Part shown: positions 26,225-38,214 of the stretch, piece by piece
Layout: the number at the start of each line of letters is the position of its first letter
Position numbering within the stretch: the first letter of the stretch is position 1
Source: Anaspis maculata
Lineage: Eukaryota > Arthropoda > Insecta > Coleoptera > Scraptiidae
DNA: 64,000 bases
Assembly: GCA_949128115.1 (NCBI GenBank)
Contig: OX421965.1
Span: forward strand, 57,468,012 to 57,532,011
Reading direction: 5' to 3'
The notes under the pieces: generated by a model
Databases searched by the model: none
What the model saw: only the letters and a program-made list of their open reading frames with translations
What the model was told of the DNA's origin: nothing
Program-made: the position numbers and the translations under genes

Positions 26225-27124
26225 TGACGTCACAACATGGCAACATGGCCGGCGGTTGACATTTTCTGGAGGCCAACGTCACATGAACGTGACGTTTCTA
26301 TGTTTGGTTGTGTTTGGCATGACATTTTCTGGAGGTTCACAACAAAAGTCACAAAAGTCAGTGCAAAATGGCAGTGAGCATTGCTGAAATTGCCAGCCTA
26401 AGAAACAGCCAGCGTCATACAGGCGGACTTGGTTGCAAAAAGGCCAGACATAGCCCAACTAATTGACAGAGAGCTGCGCAAAGCTGCACTCAGAATCACC
26501 AGTGCCTACAGAACGGTTCCGCATGATGCAGCACGAGCGCTCTCGGGTATCCCACCCTTCGCCCTGATGCTTGCGATTAGAGGAAACAATCCTAGGAGTG
26601 CCCACCAGCAAACCAGAAAGCAGAAACAAGGCCAGAGAGCAGTTCGTCGAGCAGTGGCAACGGCAGTGGAACGCCTTGGTTCAAAGTTGGATGAAAGAAA
26701 TACTGGGGAGCCTCAAAAGCCTCAGCGCCAGGACAACGCGGAACACGCTCGTTTTCATTGTAACGGTCCATCAACGCAGCGAGAAGACCTCGAAGAAAAA
26801 CTGGGCAGGAGAATCGCCGTCGACAATCTCGTTCATGAGATGCTCAGAGGCAATGAGCAATGGATCGCAGTTTATAGTTAGCAGTTTTTAGTTTATAGCA
26901 ATATAGTTTGATTTCCTCCACATAATATAGCCCAAAATATGAATCTTTTTTGTTATATCCATTTCCGTTATTTACCTTCGCAAAAATTTGACAAACACAT
27001 GACAAACACAAACAGAGAAACGTCAAGTTCATGCCACGTGCCGTGCATCCCACGGTCATGTCACGTTTGACGTTGGCCTCCAGAAAATGTCAACTGCCGG
27101 CCATGTTGCCATGTTGTGACGTCA
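26225..27124. mobile_element. 900-bp TIR element carrying a non-LTR retrotransposon fragment
   Basis: The terminal inverted repeats are about 60 bp and nearly identical: TGACGTCACAACATGGCAAC, GGCCGGC, then TTGACATTTTCTGGAGGCC. Between them lies 26429-26881, which encodes the C-terminal end of an R1/Jockey-type reverse transcriptase ORF in one frame: RKAALRITSAYRTVPHDAA, LSGIPP, then DNAEHARFHC and LEEKLGRRIAVDNLVHEML. Internal sequence expected between the two parts is missing. I found no transposase. Confidence 0.7.
26429..26881 (+). pseudogene. Remnant of non-LTR retrotransposon ORF2 (R1/Jockey-like C-terminus)
   Basis: The 150-codon open frame resembles the post-RT segment of insect R1/Jockey-type elements: RITSAYRTV, a proline turn, and a degenerate zinc-knuckle/AEH-x3-HC motif. 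The RT catalytic domain, endonuclease and A tail are absent, so it is a dead fragment. The intermediate part from about residue 60 to 110 does not match the family well and is probably deleted or shifted. Confidence 0.6.
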
Positions 27125-28048
27125 CACTTCTTCGGTCTATCAAGTGAGCAAGAATATTTTTGCTAGATTATCGCCCACATACCCAATTCAACCAATCAGA
27201 ACAATCGAATGAGATCCACGTGACTCGGTTTAAGCTATCGATTAATGCACACTAGGAGGTGATTAATGCACACTAGGAAATAGCACCGGATTGAAATATT
27301 TTTGGGCCCACGAATAATATGTAATTGAAACGACTGTATTTATACTTGTTTGAACTGAAATTTCAGTACTGGTGCGTTTAAAGGGTCTTCCACTTACTAA
27401 AATACAATCTTACAACCTATTAGACTTCGTTTCAGCATTGTTTCCAGCAACAAGGCCCCTTCCTCAATCCGCGACTGTGCACTCCAGAGTGCACTCTCCT
27501 TTCATGCGCTGTCAACAGCTGTTAGTGACATTTAGTTTTTAGCTCTACCAGTCTACCGCCCATGTGAACACTACTACTACTACTACAACACTACTATGTT
27601 GTGAACTACCACTCATGGCAAGATAATTATTATTTAGCCAAGCAGAATTAGCTTGATTTAGTAGTGAGCTTCACAAGTGTATTCAGTTATTAGAAAAAGG
27701 AAAAAAACAAACATTTTTACCATTCTCTTGAAATTGATTTTTTTTTCAACAAGGCATGCTTTGAAATTGACAGTTTAATACAATGATACATTGGACCTAC
27801 TATTTCTACTAGTAGTCTATTTGGGCGATAATCTGCTAAATTCAACTCGTGCTTTGTGTTTTATTCGAGTTAAATGTTTTAAATACAGGTTTCCTAAATT
27901 GAGCGTCTCTTTCTGGCCCGTGACGTCACGTTCGATTGCGCAGTAAATCGTCGCAGTCCTAGTGTGCCAACATTGCCCCGATTTCATAAGCCGAACGCGT
28001 GTTTTGATGGTGTTATTATTGGTATTTATACAGTTTTCACAAGTAGTT

Positions 28049-28126
28049 ATGGAAAATAAATGTTGTGGGCCACTATGCAAGTCCACAAGTTATACAGCGA
28101 ATGTGTCCCTAAGCATGTATCCATAA
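28049..28126 (+). pseudogene. Possible THAP zinc-finger remnant
   Basis: A short frame starting ATG encodes MENKCCGPLCKSTSYTAN and stops after 25 codons. The CCxPxCKS opening resembles the start of THAP C2CH domains found in P-element-type transposases and THAP proteins. The conserved C-terminal half (AVPTF) is not seen, so at most this is a broken copy. The hAT-like element lies 66 bp downstream. Confidence 0.3.
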
Positions 28127-28192
28127 AATACGACGTGACACTCGAAGAAGTAAAAAGAACCACAAGCCCTTCAGCGTTATAATAGTAGGCAG

Positions 28193-29216
28193 CAGTGGCG
28201 CAGCCAGGATTCAGCCATGGGGGGGGCTAACGAACGCGAGCGAAGCGAGCTGCGCCAAGGGTAACCCCCCCCGGAAAAAGGGTATAATTCTTGTGGTACC
28301 AATGTTACCTACCTCAAATTGGAGTAGGTATTAAATTCAGTATTTCCCGGGTTTGCGGGAAAATGTCAGTAATAAATGGTAATAATGACACTTGCGAACT
28401 GACAGCTGCGCTGCGCGCACGTAGAAACGTCATACACGATCGTTTGGCACATACAAACGATACGGCCGAACGCAGCTGTTCACGAAATACGGTTTTTCGT
28501 GCTCTTGTTAAATCTATCGATAGTGGCAGTCTGAACGATAATCGTTCGCTAACGAGTCGTCAGTTGGCAGTCTGAACGATAATCGTTCGCCAACGAGTCG
28601 TTAGTGAACGAGAAGTTACAAAATAAGCCTGATAGGTAGGTGAATATATTTGCTTGAGGACGGAGTTACATCGGTAAAATAAGCGTTGTGGAATCAATAA
28701 TCTCTGTGGGTTCATTCCTTGACAGAATCTTACCATTCAGGTCTCTCTCGAAAGCTACAAGGATGCAGTTTGGTTTGAGCCCATTGGCATTTGCAAAATC
28801 GAAAAATATCTTTTTCTTTATTTTTGGATTCATAATTGATTTCTGGATTTTGGGAATGCTAATAGGCTCAAACCAAAATGCATCCTTGTAGCTTTCGGAA
28901 GAAACCTAAATGGTGAGATTCTGTCAAGAAATAAACCCACAGGGATTGATTCCGCAACGCTTATCTTACGAATTCAACTCCGTCCTTAAACCGAAAGAGT
29001 TTCTCTCTCCGCACCAATTGAAAAAAAACGCGCAATCCAATCGCAGTAAACTCTTACACAGAGAGACTAATGATCTATTTTCCAAATGATAAAGAAGGTA
29101 ACAGTCGAACACAATTTTTTTTTATTTTGTTCAAAATTTTTCATTGCTTCGGTGAAAAAGCGAGGCTGTCTGGGGGGGGCTATAGCCCCCTAGCCCCCCC
29201 CTTGGCTGCGCCACTG
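28193..29216. mobile_element. hAT-like non-autonomous transposon with 8-bp TSD
   Basis: The ends are inverted: CAGTGGCGCAGCCA at left and TGGCTGCGCCACTG at right, flanked by perfect 8-bp repeats GTAGGCAG (28185-28192, 29217-29224). Terminus CAGTGGCG and an 8-bp duplication fit hAT. The interior has a palindrome (about 28625-29005) and a duplicated block with GGCAGTCTGAACGATAATCG near 28522 and 28565. No transposase. Confidence 0.85.
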
Positions 29217-29362
29217 GTAGGCAGCTTCCTGCTTAGTTCATCAATAATCATTAATTCAAGACACTTGGCCACATTTTGGCATCAAACACTTTAAATTTAT
29301 AGTGATGGCCATAATACACCATAAAAATTAATTAAAGTGGGACATGGGACACGCATTTACCT

Positions 29363-30081
29363 GGGCCGCTATTCTTAAATCGTGTGAGAAAAGTCCCTGG
29401 GAGTAAAATACATTCCGCAGTACACTAGAGAGTTATTGCAGATGAAATAAGGGCAAGCAGTATTAAAAGCAGCACTATTTTGACACCTACGCTTGCGCAA
29501 ATTAGTGCGACGTTAAATTTCCCTTAGTAAGGATAGTGCCTGCCTTTATTTGTGCACACTTTAGGTCGACCTTATTTATACTTCATTTTGACAAGCCCCA
29601 AAAATGGCCCTGTACTTGGTGTATTGTTGGTTGCCTATATTCGTTCAATTTTGAGCTAACTTCCCGTACGTTATTAAATAGGGGGCTAATTTTTTTGCAG
29701 ATAGACTCTGCAGGCCTTGCAGTACACGTGTGCAAGAAATCAGGCCCGTCAGAGGGGTCCTTGTGTCCCGCATGCAATTTGCACCCTAACTTTAAATTGA
29801 GACTAAAAATTTAGGTTAGGAATTGGGAATGACGGGGCAAGTAAGAGAATTTGCGATCTGCAATAACTCTTATTCAACAACCAAAAAGAAGGTAAGCAGT
29901 ATTTTAATAACGTCTCCTTTAATAGTGCCGTGCAGTAAAATGGCATTCTGCAATAACTCTCTACTGATGTAGCGAATGTTGCCTAAAATCGTGGTTTTTA
30001 GGCAACTTTCGCTACAGAAGTGTGTACGGATTATATAAAACTCCCAGGGACTTTTCTCACACGATTCAAGAATAGCGGCCC
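29363..30081. mobile_element. 719-bp inverted-repeat element
   Basis: GGGCCGCTATTCTTAAATCG at the left pairs with CGATTCAAGAATAGCGGCCC at the right. Pairing continues through GTGTGAGAAAAGTCCCTGGG. The two arms differ in internal length. No coding content. Confidence 0.7.
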
Positions 30082-30417
30082 TGTGCTTTCTGCGCACGTC
30101 CATTATATCGTTGATATATCCATTACAAAAATAGTTGTATACGCGCATCAAATACTTTTCTGGCAAATTCTTCTCTGCGGAATATTCATTTGGAATATTC
30201 ATTCAGAAGTTCGATATATTTTTTAGCGGCTCTCTCAGCATGGTTGACTTCAAAATTCAAAAAATAAAACGCACTTTCAACACGGCGGAGCAATGTAAAT
30301 ACAAATGGCGCGATCACTCATGACACACTTTGCGCAGAACGTGCCGAAAACAGCTGCGCGGAATCGCGGATTCTCCATCTCTCTTTTGAGGAAACCTGTA
30401 TTCCTCAAACAAACTAT

Positions 30418-30528
30418 CAATCACTCGAAAAGTAGACCCGATATTATCTTGGACAAAATCCCTCGACTTTGTCTCGGGATTTTAGTCAGATAATATCGGG
30501 TCTACTTTTCCCTCGTGATTGACAGTTG
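30418..30528. mobile_element. 110-bp hairpin MITE
   Basis: TCAATCACTCGAAAAGTAGA and AAGATAATATCGGGTCTACT-type arms pair around a short ATCCCTCGACTTTGTC loop. The arms are almost perfect. From the end of this element to the gene at 30962 nothing is recognised. Confidence 0.65.
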
Positions 30529-30961
30529 TTTTCGGGTTAAAACGATTTAACTGAAAAAACACTAAGCACTTGTTATATTACTATTGATTATATGGCGGCC
30601 GCTGAGTTATCACTCGGTGAGCGCTCTCGTTGATATGTGGCGTTCAGCCGCAGCCGACTGAGAGCTTAGCAAGCGCTTTGTGCGGATGAACGCAGCCAAT
30701 CACTGTCGAGATGCAACCTTGGCACCTCCCTCCTGGTCGATAATGATTGATTAATTCTGTCACGTCCAAGCCTACGCCGTCAATCTACATATAAATCTGG
30801 TTGAAGTGTTAGTGTTATCCGATTTTGAGGATTGATAGAATAACTAATCTAAATCGAACCCATAATGATTGAAGAATTGAAGAATTACTTATTATTCAAG
30901 ATCCTTTTGCTAAAAAAAGTTTAATAATTGATGCTGAATGATACACGTCATATTATGATAC

Positions 30962-32202
30962 TTAATTAGTCGCACGAGATCTGGCTTGGCTGGGTTTTTG
31001 GATGCCGTTCTGCACTGACGTTTGCTGCTTTTGGTCTGCTTGAGGTCTACTTCCGCGTGGCTCTATGGGTTTGCTTCCAGATTGCGATTCAGGAGGTTTG
31101 CTTACAGATTGCGATTCAGGAGGTCTGCTTGCGGATTGCGATTCTGGAGGTCTGCTTGCAGATTGCGATTCAGGAGATCTGGTTACGGATTGCGATTCAG
31201 GAGGTCTGCTTGCAGATTGCGATTCAGGAGATCTACTTGCGGATTGCGATTCAGGAGGTTTGCTTACAGATTGCGATTCAGGAGAATAGCTTCCAGATTG
31301 CGTATCAGGAGGTTTAGAATTGTCATATTTGGTTTGATATTGACTTTGGCGTTCTTCCAAGCGATTGCTACTTTGCCGGTCATCCACCCGACCTCCATCT
31401 TGTTGGCTGGTTTCTCGGCCACTCTCCTTAGTTTTAACAGGAGGTCGACCTCTGGATTTATTGGATTTACTATCGCCACTGTCCAGATTACCCCCGTTGT
31501 TTCTTTTTCCTTTATTTTTACTTCTACAGCAGCAATTATTGGAGTCATCCATATCTTCCTCGGAGCTTTGCTCGTCATCTTCGTCATCGTCACCTGAAGA
31601 AAATAAGTTCATAAGTAAATATTTCAGATTTCTTCGCACCTTCTATCTTACGTACAACAGCTAGATTTACAAGAGTTTCTCGATTTTCTACTGTTCCTGC
31701 CTCCACTTCGTTTGTCTGGTTGACAACAGACGCAACACTCGCGACATGGCGAGCAGCATTTCTTCGGCCGACATGGGGAACAACACTTTGGTCGGCAAGG
31801 CGACTTTTTCTTTTTCGGCCTGCATGGTGAGCAGCACCTTGGCGGAGGGCATGGCGAACAGCACCTCGGCGGGGGACACGACGGTGGACAGCACTTGACT
31901 AGCGGAGGACAAGCCGCCCATTTGGCCAGTTTCTTGCACTGACATTCGACTCTGGATGGTGTGTCGCACAGTTCCAGCTGCCACCCGCAGGGCGTCGGAC
32001 ATCTGTTACACGGGGTCTCTGCCACCCATGCGAGACCGAACCTGCCCCTCACTATGGTCTTGGGCTGCGGACGGCAACATTTGCACTTGCCGTCGTCTTC
32101 TTCGCAGCAAAAATCACGATCGCAACAGAAATCCTGCTTCCACTGTTGCAGCGCTTTGCACTTCGACGGGAAACATTCATTGCATTCGTCGCGGCACGAC
32201 AT
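30962..32202 (-). CDS. Cysteine-rich repeat protein, two exons (unrecognised)
   Basis: Exon 1 is 31656-32202, starting MSCRDECNECFPSKC. Donor GTACGT, a 62-bp intron (31594-31655) and acceptor TTTTCTTCAG lead to exon 2 (30962-31593), giving 392 aa. The alternative donor GTAAGA 4 bp further on is stronger but runs into an immediate stop. Residues 1-183 contain 41 cysteines, including PPPRCCSPC and RPKCCSPC repeats. An acidic patch (CDDDEDDEQSSEED) and a basic Ser/Asn region follow. The C-terminal third is a 9-residue repeat, (A/V)S(R/K)(S/P)PESQS, encoded by a 27-bp minisatellite at about 31072-31290. No signal peptide is evident at the N-terminus. The CCSPC composition recalls insect sperm-tail Mst-type proteins and metal-binding proteins, but I cannot assign a function. 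The gene lies inside PPID intron 2 on the opposite strand. Confidence 0.7.
31072..31290. repeat. 27-bp coding minisatellite
   Basis: About eight units built on GATTGCGATTCAGGAGGTCT lie in the cysteine-rich gene and encode its 9-aa PESQS repeat. Units differ by substitutions only, so frame is kept. Confidence 0.85.
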
Positions 32203-32414
32203 TTTTGGGCGAAAATCGAATACGGAAATTTTGGAAAATGATGAAGTTCATATTTCTGTTGCCGAAATGTATACGTCAGCTTGATGTTGGAGCGGCTGAA
32301 GCTTCGCATTTGTCAAAACTAGACACCTCTGTCACGTTTCTACCCAGCTATAAGCTTCAAAACCCTAGACGCACTTGAACGCAACTACAGAGACGTGCGC
32401 TAGGATTAATAGGG

Positions 32415-32538
32415 GCCCGTTTCATAAAGCTACAAATGACAAATTACAAGTGTGTAGTCTTGGTAACCCATTGTTGCAACAATGGGTCGTCAAGGTTATA
32501 CATTTGTAATTTGTCGTTTGTAGTTTTATGAAACGGGC
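32415..32538. mobile_element. 124-bp hairpin MITE
   Basis: GCCCGTTTCATAAAGCTACA pairs with TGTAGTTTTATGAAACGGGC around a loop centred on CCATTGTTGCAACAATGG. It lies about 210 bp upstream of the cysteine-rich gene. Confidence 0.75.
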
Positions 32539-32636
32539 AATGTGGGTTGCCCAGAGAGTTTTACAGCGACTCGATTAACTTGCATTGCCCCAATTCAGGA
32601 CAGGGCTCTTAACCAAAGGCAATGCAAGTACACCGA

Positions 32637-32747
32637 CCGTTCAATGGAAAATCACGTCAAGTCGCCTGTGATTCGTGTAAATCTGGTGCGAAAACATGGC
32701 TAGCGACGAGACCGTAGCTTACTATGACGTGATTTTTTCATTGAACG
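32637..32747. mobile_element. Short inverted-repeat element
   Basis: CCGTTCAATGGAAAATCACG pairs with CGTGATTTTTTCATTGAACG around an 70-bp loop. Confidence 0.55.
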
Positions 32748-32778
32748 ACGCTATGTGGGCTATGCTATTATCCATTCC

Positions 32779-33415
32779 AAGCTTAAAAAAACCACAGTTG
32801 CCTATGATATTTTTTCTTCAAGTTGGACAATCTGATAAGTTGATGGATTGAAAAAGTCAAGATGATTTAATCAAGTTTGTCAAAGTGATGTTTGCTTTGC
32901 TGGATTGCCGTTTTAATTCAATTGTTAGGTCAGATTTTGACACTGACACAATATTTTCATTAGTTTTAGTCTTGAAAACGCCGTTAGGCACGTTATTTCA
33001 ATAGTGAAAGTATTAAGAAGTGCAATAGTAAGAATATACAGTTTAAAAAGTGATCGATGCGAACCCAGTTCTACCGCCGTAGTGCGATTTTGTCACAAAG
33101 TGATCTCGTGACCTGAGCTCATCGCGCCCTGTGAGAATCTAGGTACGTTAATTCACCCTCTCTTCCAGGATCATGAACTGTGATCCTGGCCGAAAGAAAG
33201 CGGCTGAAATCAGTGGGCAAACCTGTGACCTGCCGGCGACGCAGTCCCCAGAATGACAATTTGACAACACAGCGTAGTTGAGGTGAAGGTTTCATGTCAA
33301 ACGGACACAAATTTAAACGTAACCTCCCTTGTATCAATATGACATTAAACATCAAAAATCAGGGACACCAACAGAACTCGAATTTTTCATGGCCAGCTGT
33401 GGTTTTTTTAAGCTT
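32779..33415 (-). mobile_element. 637-bp TIR element, copy 2
   Basis: This is the inverted partner of the copy at 23210-23845. It has the same AAGCTTAAAAAAACCACAG ends and nearly equal length. Between the two copies lie 8.9 kb that include the cysteine-rich gene. Confidence 0.75.
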
Positions 33416-33432
33416 GGAATGGATTATACAGT

Positions 33433-33538
33433 CCATTTTTTCAAGTCCATTGTGGTGCAAATGACAAACACCTTCGCATTGGCCATTGACGGTGATGCAA
33501 AGGTGTGTGCCATTTGCACCACAATGGACTTGAAAAAA
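33433..33538. mobile_element. 106-bp hairpin MITE
   Basis: TCAAGTCCATTGTGGTGCAA pairs with TTGCACCACAATGGACTTGA. It lies 17 bp from the end of the preceding TIR element. Confidence 0.65.
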
Positions 33539-34186
33539 AACAGACTTATATCCCCTTCACTTTTTATTTTCAGTAGAATGCCTTTTTGCAGCAAAAATAC
33601 AGTGACAAGCTGGAGCGCTGGGAGGGTACGGCTGATGGCCGCTGATAATTTTGCTCCAAAACTTTGCAGGTGCCATCAGCCGTAGCCGAAGGCTGGCTTC
33701 AAATCCCGCCAGGGGGAGGTACTGGCTTTTCTCTATGTGCTCTCTAGTACTTTGGCGTGTACTAACCGAGCGGTCGCGTCAAGGAAAAAAGGGTGAAACG
33801 GAGGAAGTCTCCGAAAAAAAGAGCGCGCTAATAAACTATAGAACTTGATGCGCCCCTAAACACCTAATTGAAAAAATAATGAATTTGTCGCACGTTGACA
33901 CATTTCGACTGGAATCTCGGCAATCACTTCTATCATCAAGATCTTGAGGTTGGTTTTGATCATCATTATCACAAAGTTCTGTCTTAAGACTGGTCGGATG
34001 CGTACCTTCATCCCTTCCTATCCTGCGCTAACCTACGCATTTCCCTAAAGATCGAACATCCTAAATCCTAACTATATCTGGGAGCACTTTTCTTTACTGT
34101 TATATACCTAGTTTCAAAGCTGAGCCGAACTGTTGTCTGAGTTGACCAAGAAGGTCCTTTTGATTGTACGTTTACCTGCGCCCTTA

Positions 34187-34857
34187 TACCGGGTGATCAT
34201 TTGAAAACTATCCACCTGCAATAACTCCCGATTCTTAGTGAATATTTTTTTGAGCAAAAACAGGTCGATTTTGATATCGGGGGGGGACATCTAGAACATA
34301 CATTGGCAAATTTCTGTATTCACCCCCCTCGCCCCCACTCACCACAACTTTGAAATTTCAAATAACACTACCTACCTTGCGATACATCAGATTGAAGAGA
34401 ATTGAATTTCCTTTCTGAAAAAAATATTTTCAAAATTTTCAACCCCACCCCCTTTTCCCTAAAAATAGTAAAAATTCTGACTGTCGGCGGGCGATGACGC
34501 CGACAATTTAGTCGGCGTCATCCTAGATATTAATTGTTATTGTGTGTAATTGTAAATATTAACTTGGACACTCAAAGAATTTTAGGAAGAACGGGGGGTG
34601 GAGTTGAAAAATTTCAAAATATTTTTTCCAGAAAGAGAATTTAATTCTCTTCAATTTGATGTATCGCAAGGTAGGTGGTGTCATTTGAAATTTTAAAATT
34701 AGGGTGAGTGGGGCGAGGGGGCTCTAGATATAAATTCTACAATGTATGTTTTAGATGTCCCCCTCGATATAAAAATCGACCTGTTTTTGCTCAAAGACAT
34801 TTGCACTAAGAATCGGGAGATATTGCAGGTGGATAGTTTTCAAATGATCACCCGGTA
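34187..34857. mobile_element. Palindromic foldback element, TACCGGGTGATC ends
   Basis: The exact inverse ends TACCGGGTGATCATTTGAAA pair across 671 bp, through the GAATTTAATTCTCTTCAAT... and AATTCCTTTCTG blocks. The loop contains the small GTCGGCG...CGCCGAC hairpin near 34483-34526. Confidence 0.8.
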
Positions 34858-35249
34858 TGTTTACGTAGGTACCTGTCCGCGCTCTGAACTATCGAAATGA
34901 AAAAATTAACACCTTCCGTCCCCTACTTCTTCCTTTGATCAACGTTAGATTTATTGTAATCCCACCAAAAATCCACTGCTGGAAGATCCGGGGAGCGCTC
35001 AGGCCAAAGTTAATTTCTTCGTTTTGAATTCGAAGAATCTGACTTTATGTACAGGGTCCGGCAGAATATCTGTCTGCTGTCATGGGTGTACCTAAAATGC
35101 GGAACAGGAACAGGAATGGAACAGACTTTGCCTGGTAAAAGGGAATAAGTCCGCAACGGGCAGAACGTGCGATTTTTCCAACAGATTTATATATAACAGA
35201 CCTTGTTGTGATGCAGAGAGCTAGCCTGTGATGGGAAAGAATTATATCA

Positions 35250-38176
35250 GATAGTATAAACCCCGTTGATCACCCCCAACAGCGGTGAAAAATTAGTCAG
35301 AAGTCTGTTCCACAAAAACGGGCAAACCGTGCGCTTTTTTGAACAGAAACTTATCAGAGGCCTTGCTAACGATGAGAAAGAAATTTTCAAATATTTGGAA
35401 CCCCGTTCATCCCCCAACGAGGGGTTGGAAATTACGTCAGAAGTCTGTTCCGCAAAGTGCGGAACGAACAAACCGTGCGCTTACTTTGAACAGAAACTTA
35501 TCAGAGGCCTTGCTAATGATTAGAAAGAATTTTTCAAATAGTCAGAACCCCGTTCATCCTCCAACAAGGGGTTGAAAATTACGTCAGAAGTCTGTTCCGC
35601 GAAGTGCGGAACGGGCAAACCGTGCGCTTTTTTTGAACAAAAACTCATCAGAGCCCTTGCTAATGATTGGGAAGAATTTTTCAAATAGTCAAAGCCCCGT
35701 TCATCCCCCAACGAGGGGTTGAAAATTACGTCAGTAGTCTGTTCCGCAAAGTACGGAACGGGCAAACCGTGCGCTTTTTTCGGACAAAAACTCATCAGAG
35801 GCCTTGCCAATAATGAGAAAGAATTTTTCAAATAGTCAAAACCCCGTTCATCCCCCAACGAGGGGTTGAAAATCACGTCAGTAGTCATTTCCGCAAAGTG
35901 CGGAACGGGCAAACCGTGCGCTTTTTTTGAACAAAAACTCATCAGAGGCCTTGCTAATGATGGGGAAGAATTTTTCAAATAGTCAAAACCCCGTTCATCC
36001 CCCAACGAAGGGTTGAACATTACGTCGGAAGTCTGTTCCGCAAAGTGCGGAACGGGCAAACCGTGCGCTTTTTTCGGACAAAAACTCATCAGAGGCCTTG
36101 CCAATATTGAGAAAGAATTTTTCAAATAATCAAAACCCCGTTCATCCCCCAACAAGGGGTTGAAAATTACGTCAGAAGTCTGTTCCGCAAAGTGCGGAAC
36201 GGGCAAACCGTGCGCTTTCTTTGAAGAAAAACTCATCAGAGGCCTTGCTAATGATAGGGAAGAATTTTTCGAATAGTCAAAACCCCGTTCATCCCCCAAC
36301 AAGGGGTTGAAAATTACGTCAGTAGTCTGTTCCGCAAAGTACGGAACGGGCAAACCGTGCGCTTTTTTCGGACAAAAACTCATCAGAGGCCTTGCTAATG
36401 ATGGAGAAGAATTTTTCAAATAGTCAAAACCCCGTTCATCCCCCAACAAGGGGTTGAAAATTACGTCAGTATTCTGTTCCGCAAAGTACGGAACGGGCAA
36501 ACCGTGCGCTTTTTTCGGACAAAAACTCATCAGAGGCCTTGCCAATAATGAGAAAGAATTTTTCAAATAGTCAAAACCCCGTTCATCCCCCAACGAGGGG
36601 TTGAAAATCACGTCAGTATTCATTTCCGCAAAGTGCGGAACGGGCAAACGGTGCGCTTTTTTTGAACAAAAACTCATCAGAGGCCTTGCTAATGATTGGG
36701 AAGAATTTTTCAAATAGTCAAAATCCCGTTCATCCCCCAACAAGGGGTTGAAAATTACGTCAGTAGTCTGTTCCGCAAAGTGCGGAACGGGCAAGCCGTG
36801 CGCTTTTTTCGGACAAAAACTCATCAGAGGCCTTGCCAATATTGGGGAAGAATTTTTCAAATTGTCAAAACCCCGTTCATCCCCCAACAAGGGATTGAAA
36901 ATTACGTCAGTAGTCTGTTCCGCAAAGTACGGAACGGGCAAACCGTGCGCTTTTTTCGGACAAAAACTCATCAGAGGCCTTGCTAATGATTGGGAAGAAT
37001 TTTTCAAATAGTCAAAACCCTGTTCATCCCCCAAAGAGGGGTTGAAAATTACGTCGGAAGTCTGTTCCGCAAAGTGCGGAACGGGCAAACCGTGCGCTTT
37101 TTTTGAACAAAAACTCATCAGAGGCCTTGCTAATGATTGGGAAGAATTTTTCAATTAGTCAAAACCCCGTTCATCCCCCAAAGAGGGGTTGAAAATTACG
37201 TCGGAAGTCTGTTCCGCAAAGTGCGGAACGGGCAAACCGTGCGCTTTTTTTTAACAAAAACTCATCAGAGGCCTTGCTAATGATTGGGAAGAATTTTTCA
37301 AATAGTCCAAACCCCGTTCATCCCCCAACGAGGGATTGAAAATTACGTCAGAAGTCTGTTCCGCAAAGTCCGGAACGGGCAAACCGTGCGCTTTTTTTGA
37401 ACAAAAACTCATCAGAGGCCATGCTAATGATTGGGAAGAATTTTTCAATTAGTCAAAACCCCGTTCATCCCCCAAAGAGGGGTTGAAAATTACGTCGGAA
37501 GTCTGTTCCGCAAAGTGCGGAACGGGCAAACCGTGCGCTTTTTTTGAACAAAAACTCATCAGAGGCCTTGCTAATGATTGGGGAGAATTTTTCAAATAGT
37601 CAAAACCCCGTTCATCCCCTAACGAGGGGTTGAAAATTACGTCAGAAGTCTGTTCCGCAAAGTCCGGAACGGGCAAACCGTGCGCTTTTTTTGAACAAAA
37701 ACTCATCAGAGGCCATGCTAATGATTGGGAAGAATTTTTCAAATAGTCAAAACCCCGTTCATCCCCTAACGAGGGGTTGAAAATTACGTCAGTAGTCTGT
37801 TCCGCAAAGTGCGGAACGGGCAAACCGTGCCCTTTTTTTTGAACAAAAACTCATCAGAGGCCTTGCTAATGATTGGGAAGAATTTTTCAAATAGTCAAAA
37901 CCCCGTTCATTCCCTAACGAGGGGTTGAAAATTACGTCAGTAGTCTGTTCCGCAAAGTGCGGAACGGGCAAACCGTGCGCTTTTTTTGAACAAAAACTCA
38001 TCAGGGGCCTTGCTAATGATTGGGAAGAATTTTCCAAATAGTCAAAACCCCGTTCATCCCCCAACGAGGGGTTGAAAATTACGTCGGAAGTCTGTTCCGC
38101 AAAGTGCGGAACGGGCAAACCGTGCGCTTTTTTTGAACAGAAACTCACCAGAGGCCTTGCTAATGATGAGAAAGAA
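35250..38176 (-). repeat. 147-bp satellite, left arm (about 20 units)
   Basis: Units carry the hairpin GTTCCGCAAAGTGCGGAAC and the block ACCCCGTTCATCCCCCAAC. The outermost unit, merging into the element terminus, is most diverged. A frame on the minus strand stays open through up to 11 units because 147 is divisible by three. This arm differs from the right arm at several fixed positions per unit, so the arms have evolved separately. Confidence 0.95.
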
Positions 38177-38214
38177 GGAACGGGGATGATATGATGTCAT
38201 ATTCTGGTATGAAT

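Noticed and set aside
31022..31597. 191-codon plus-strand frame with repeated RLRFRRSA
   Set aside because: Antisense reading of the 27-bp minisatellite in the cysteine-rich gene.
35520..37154. 544-codon minus-strand frame as a gene
   Set aside because: Same satellite in the left arm of the foldback element; no unique sequence at either end.
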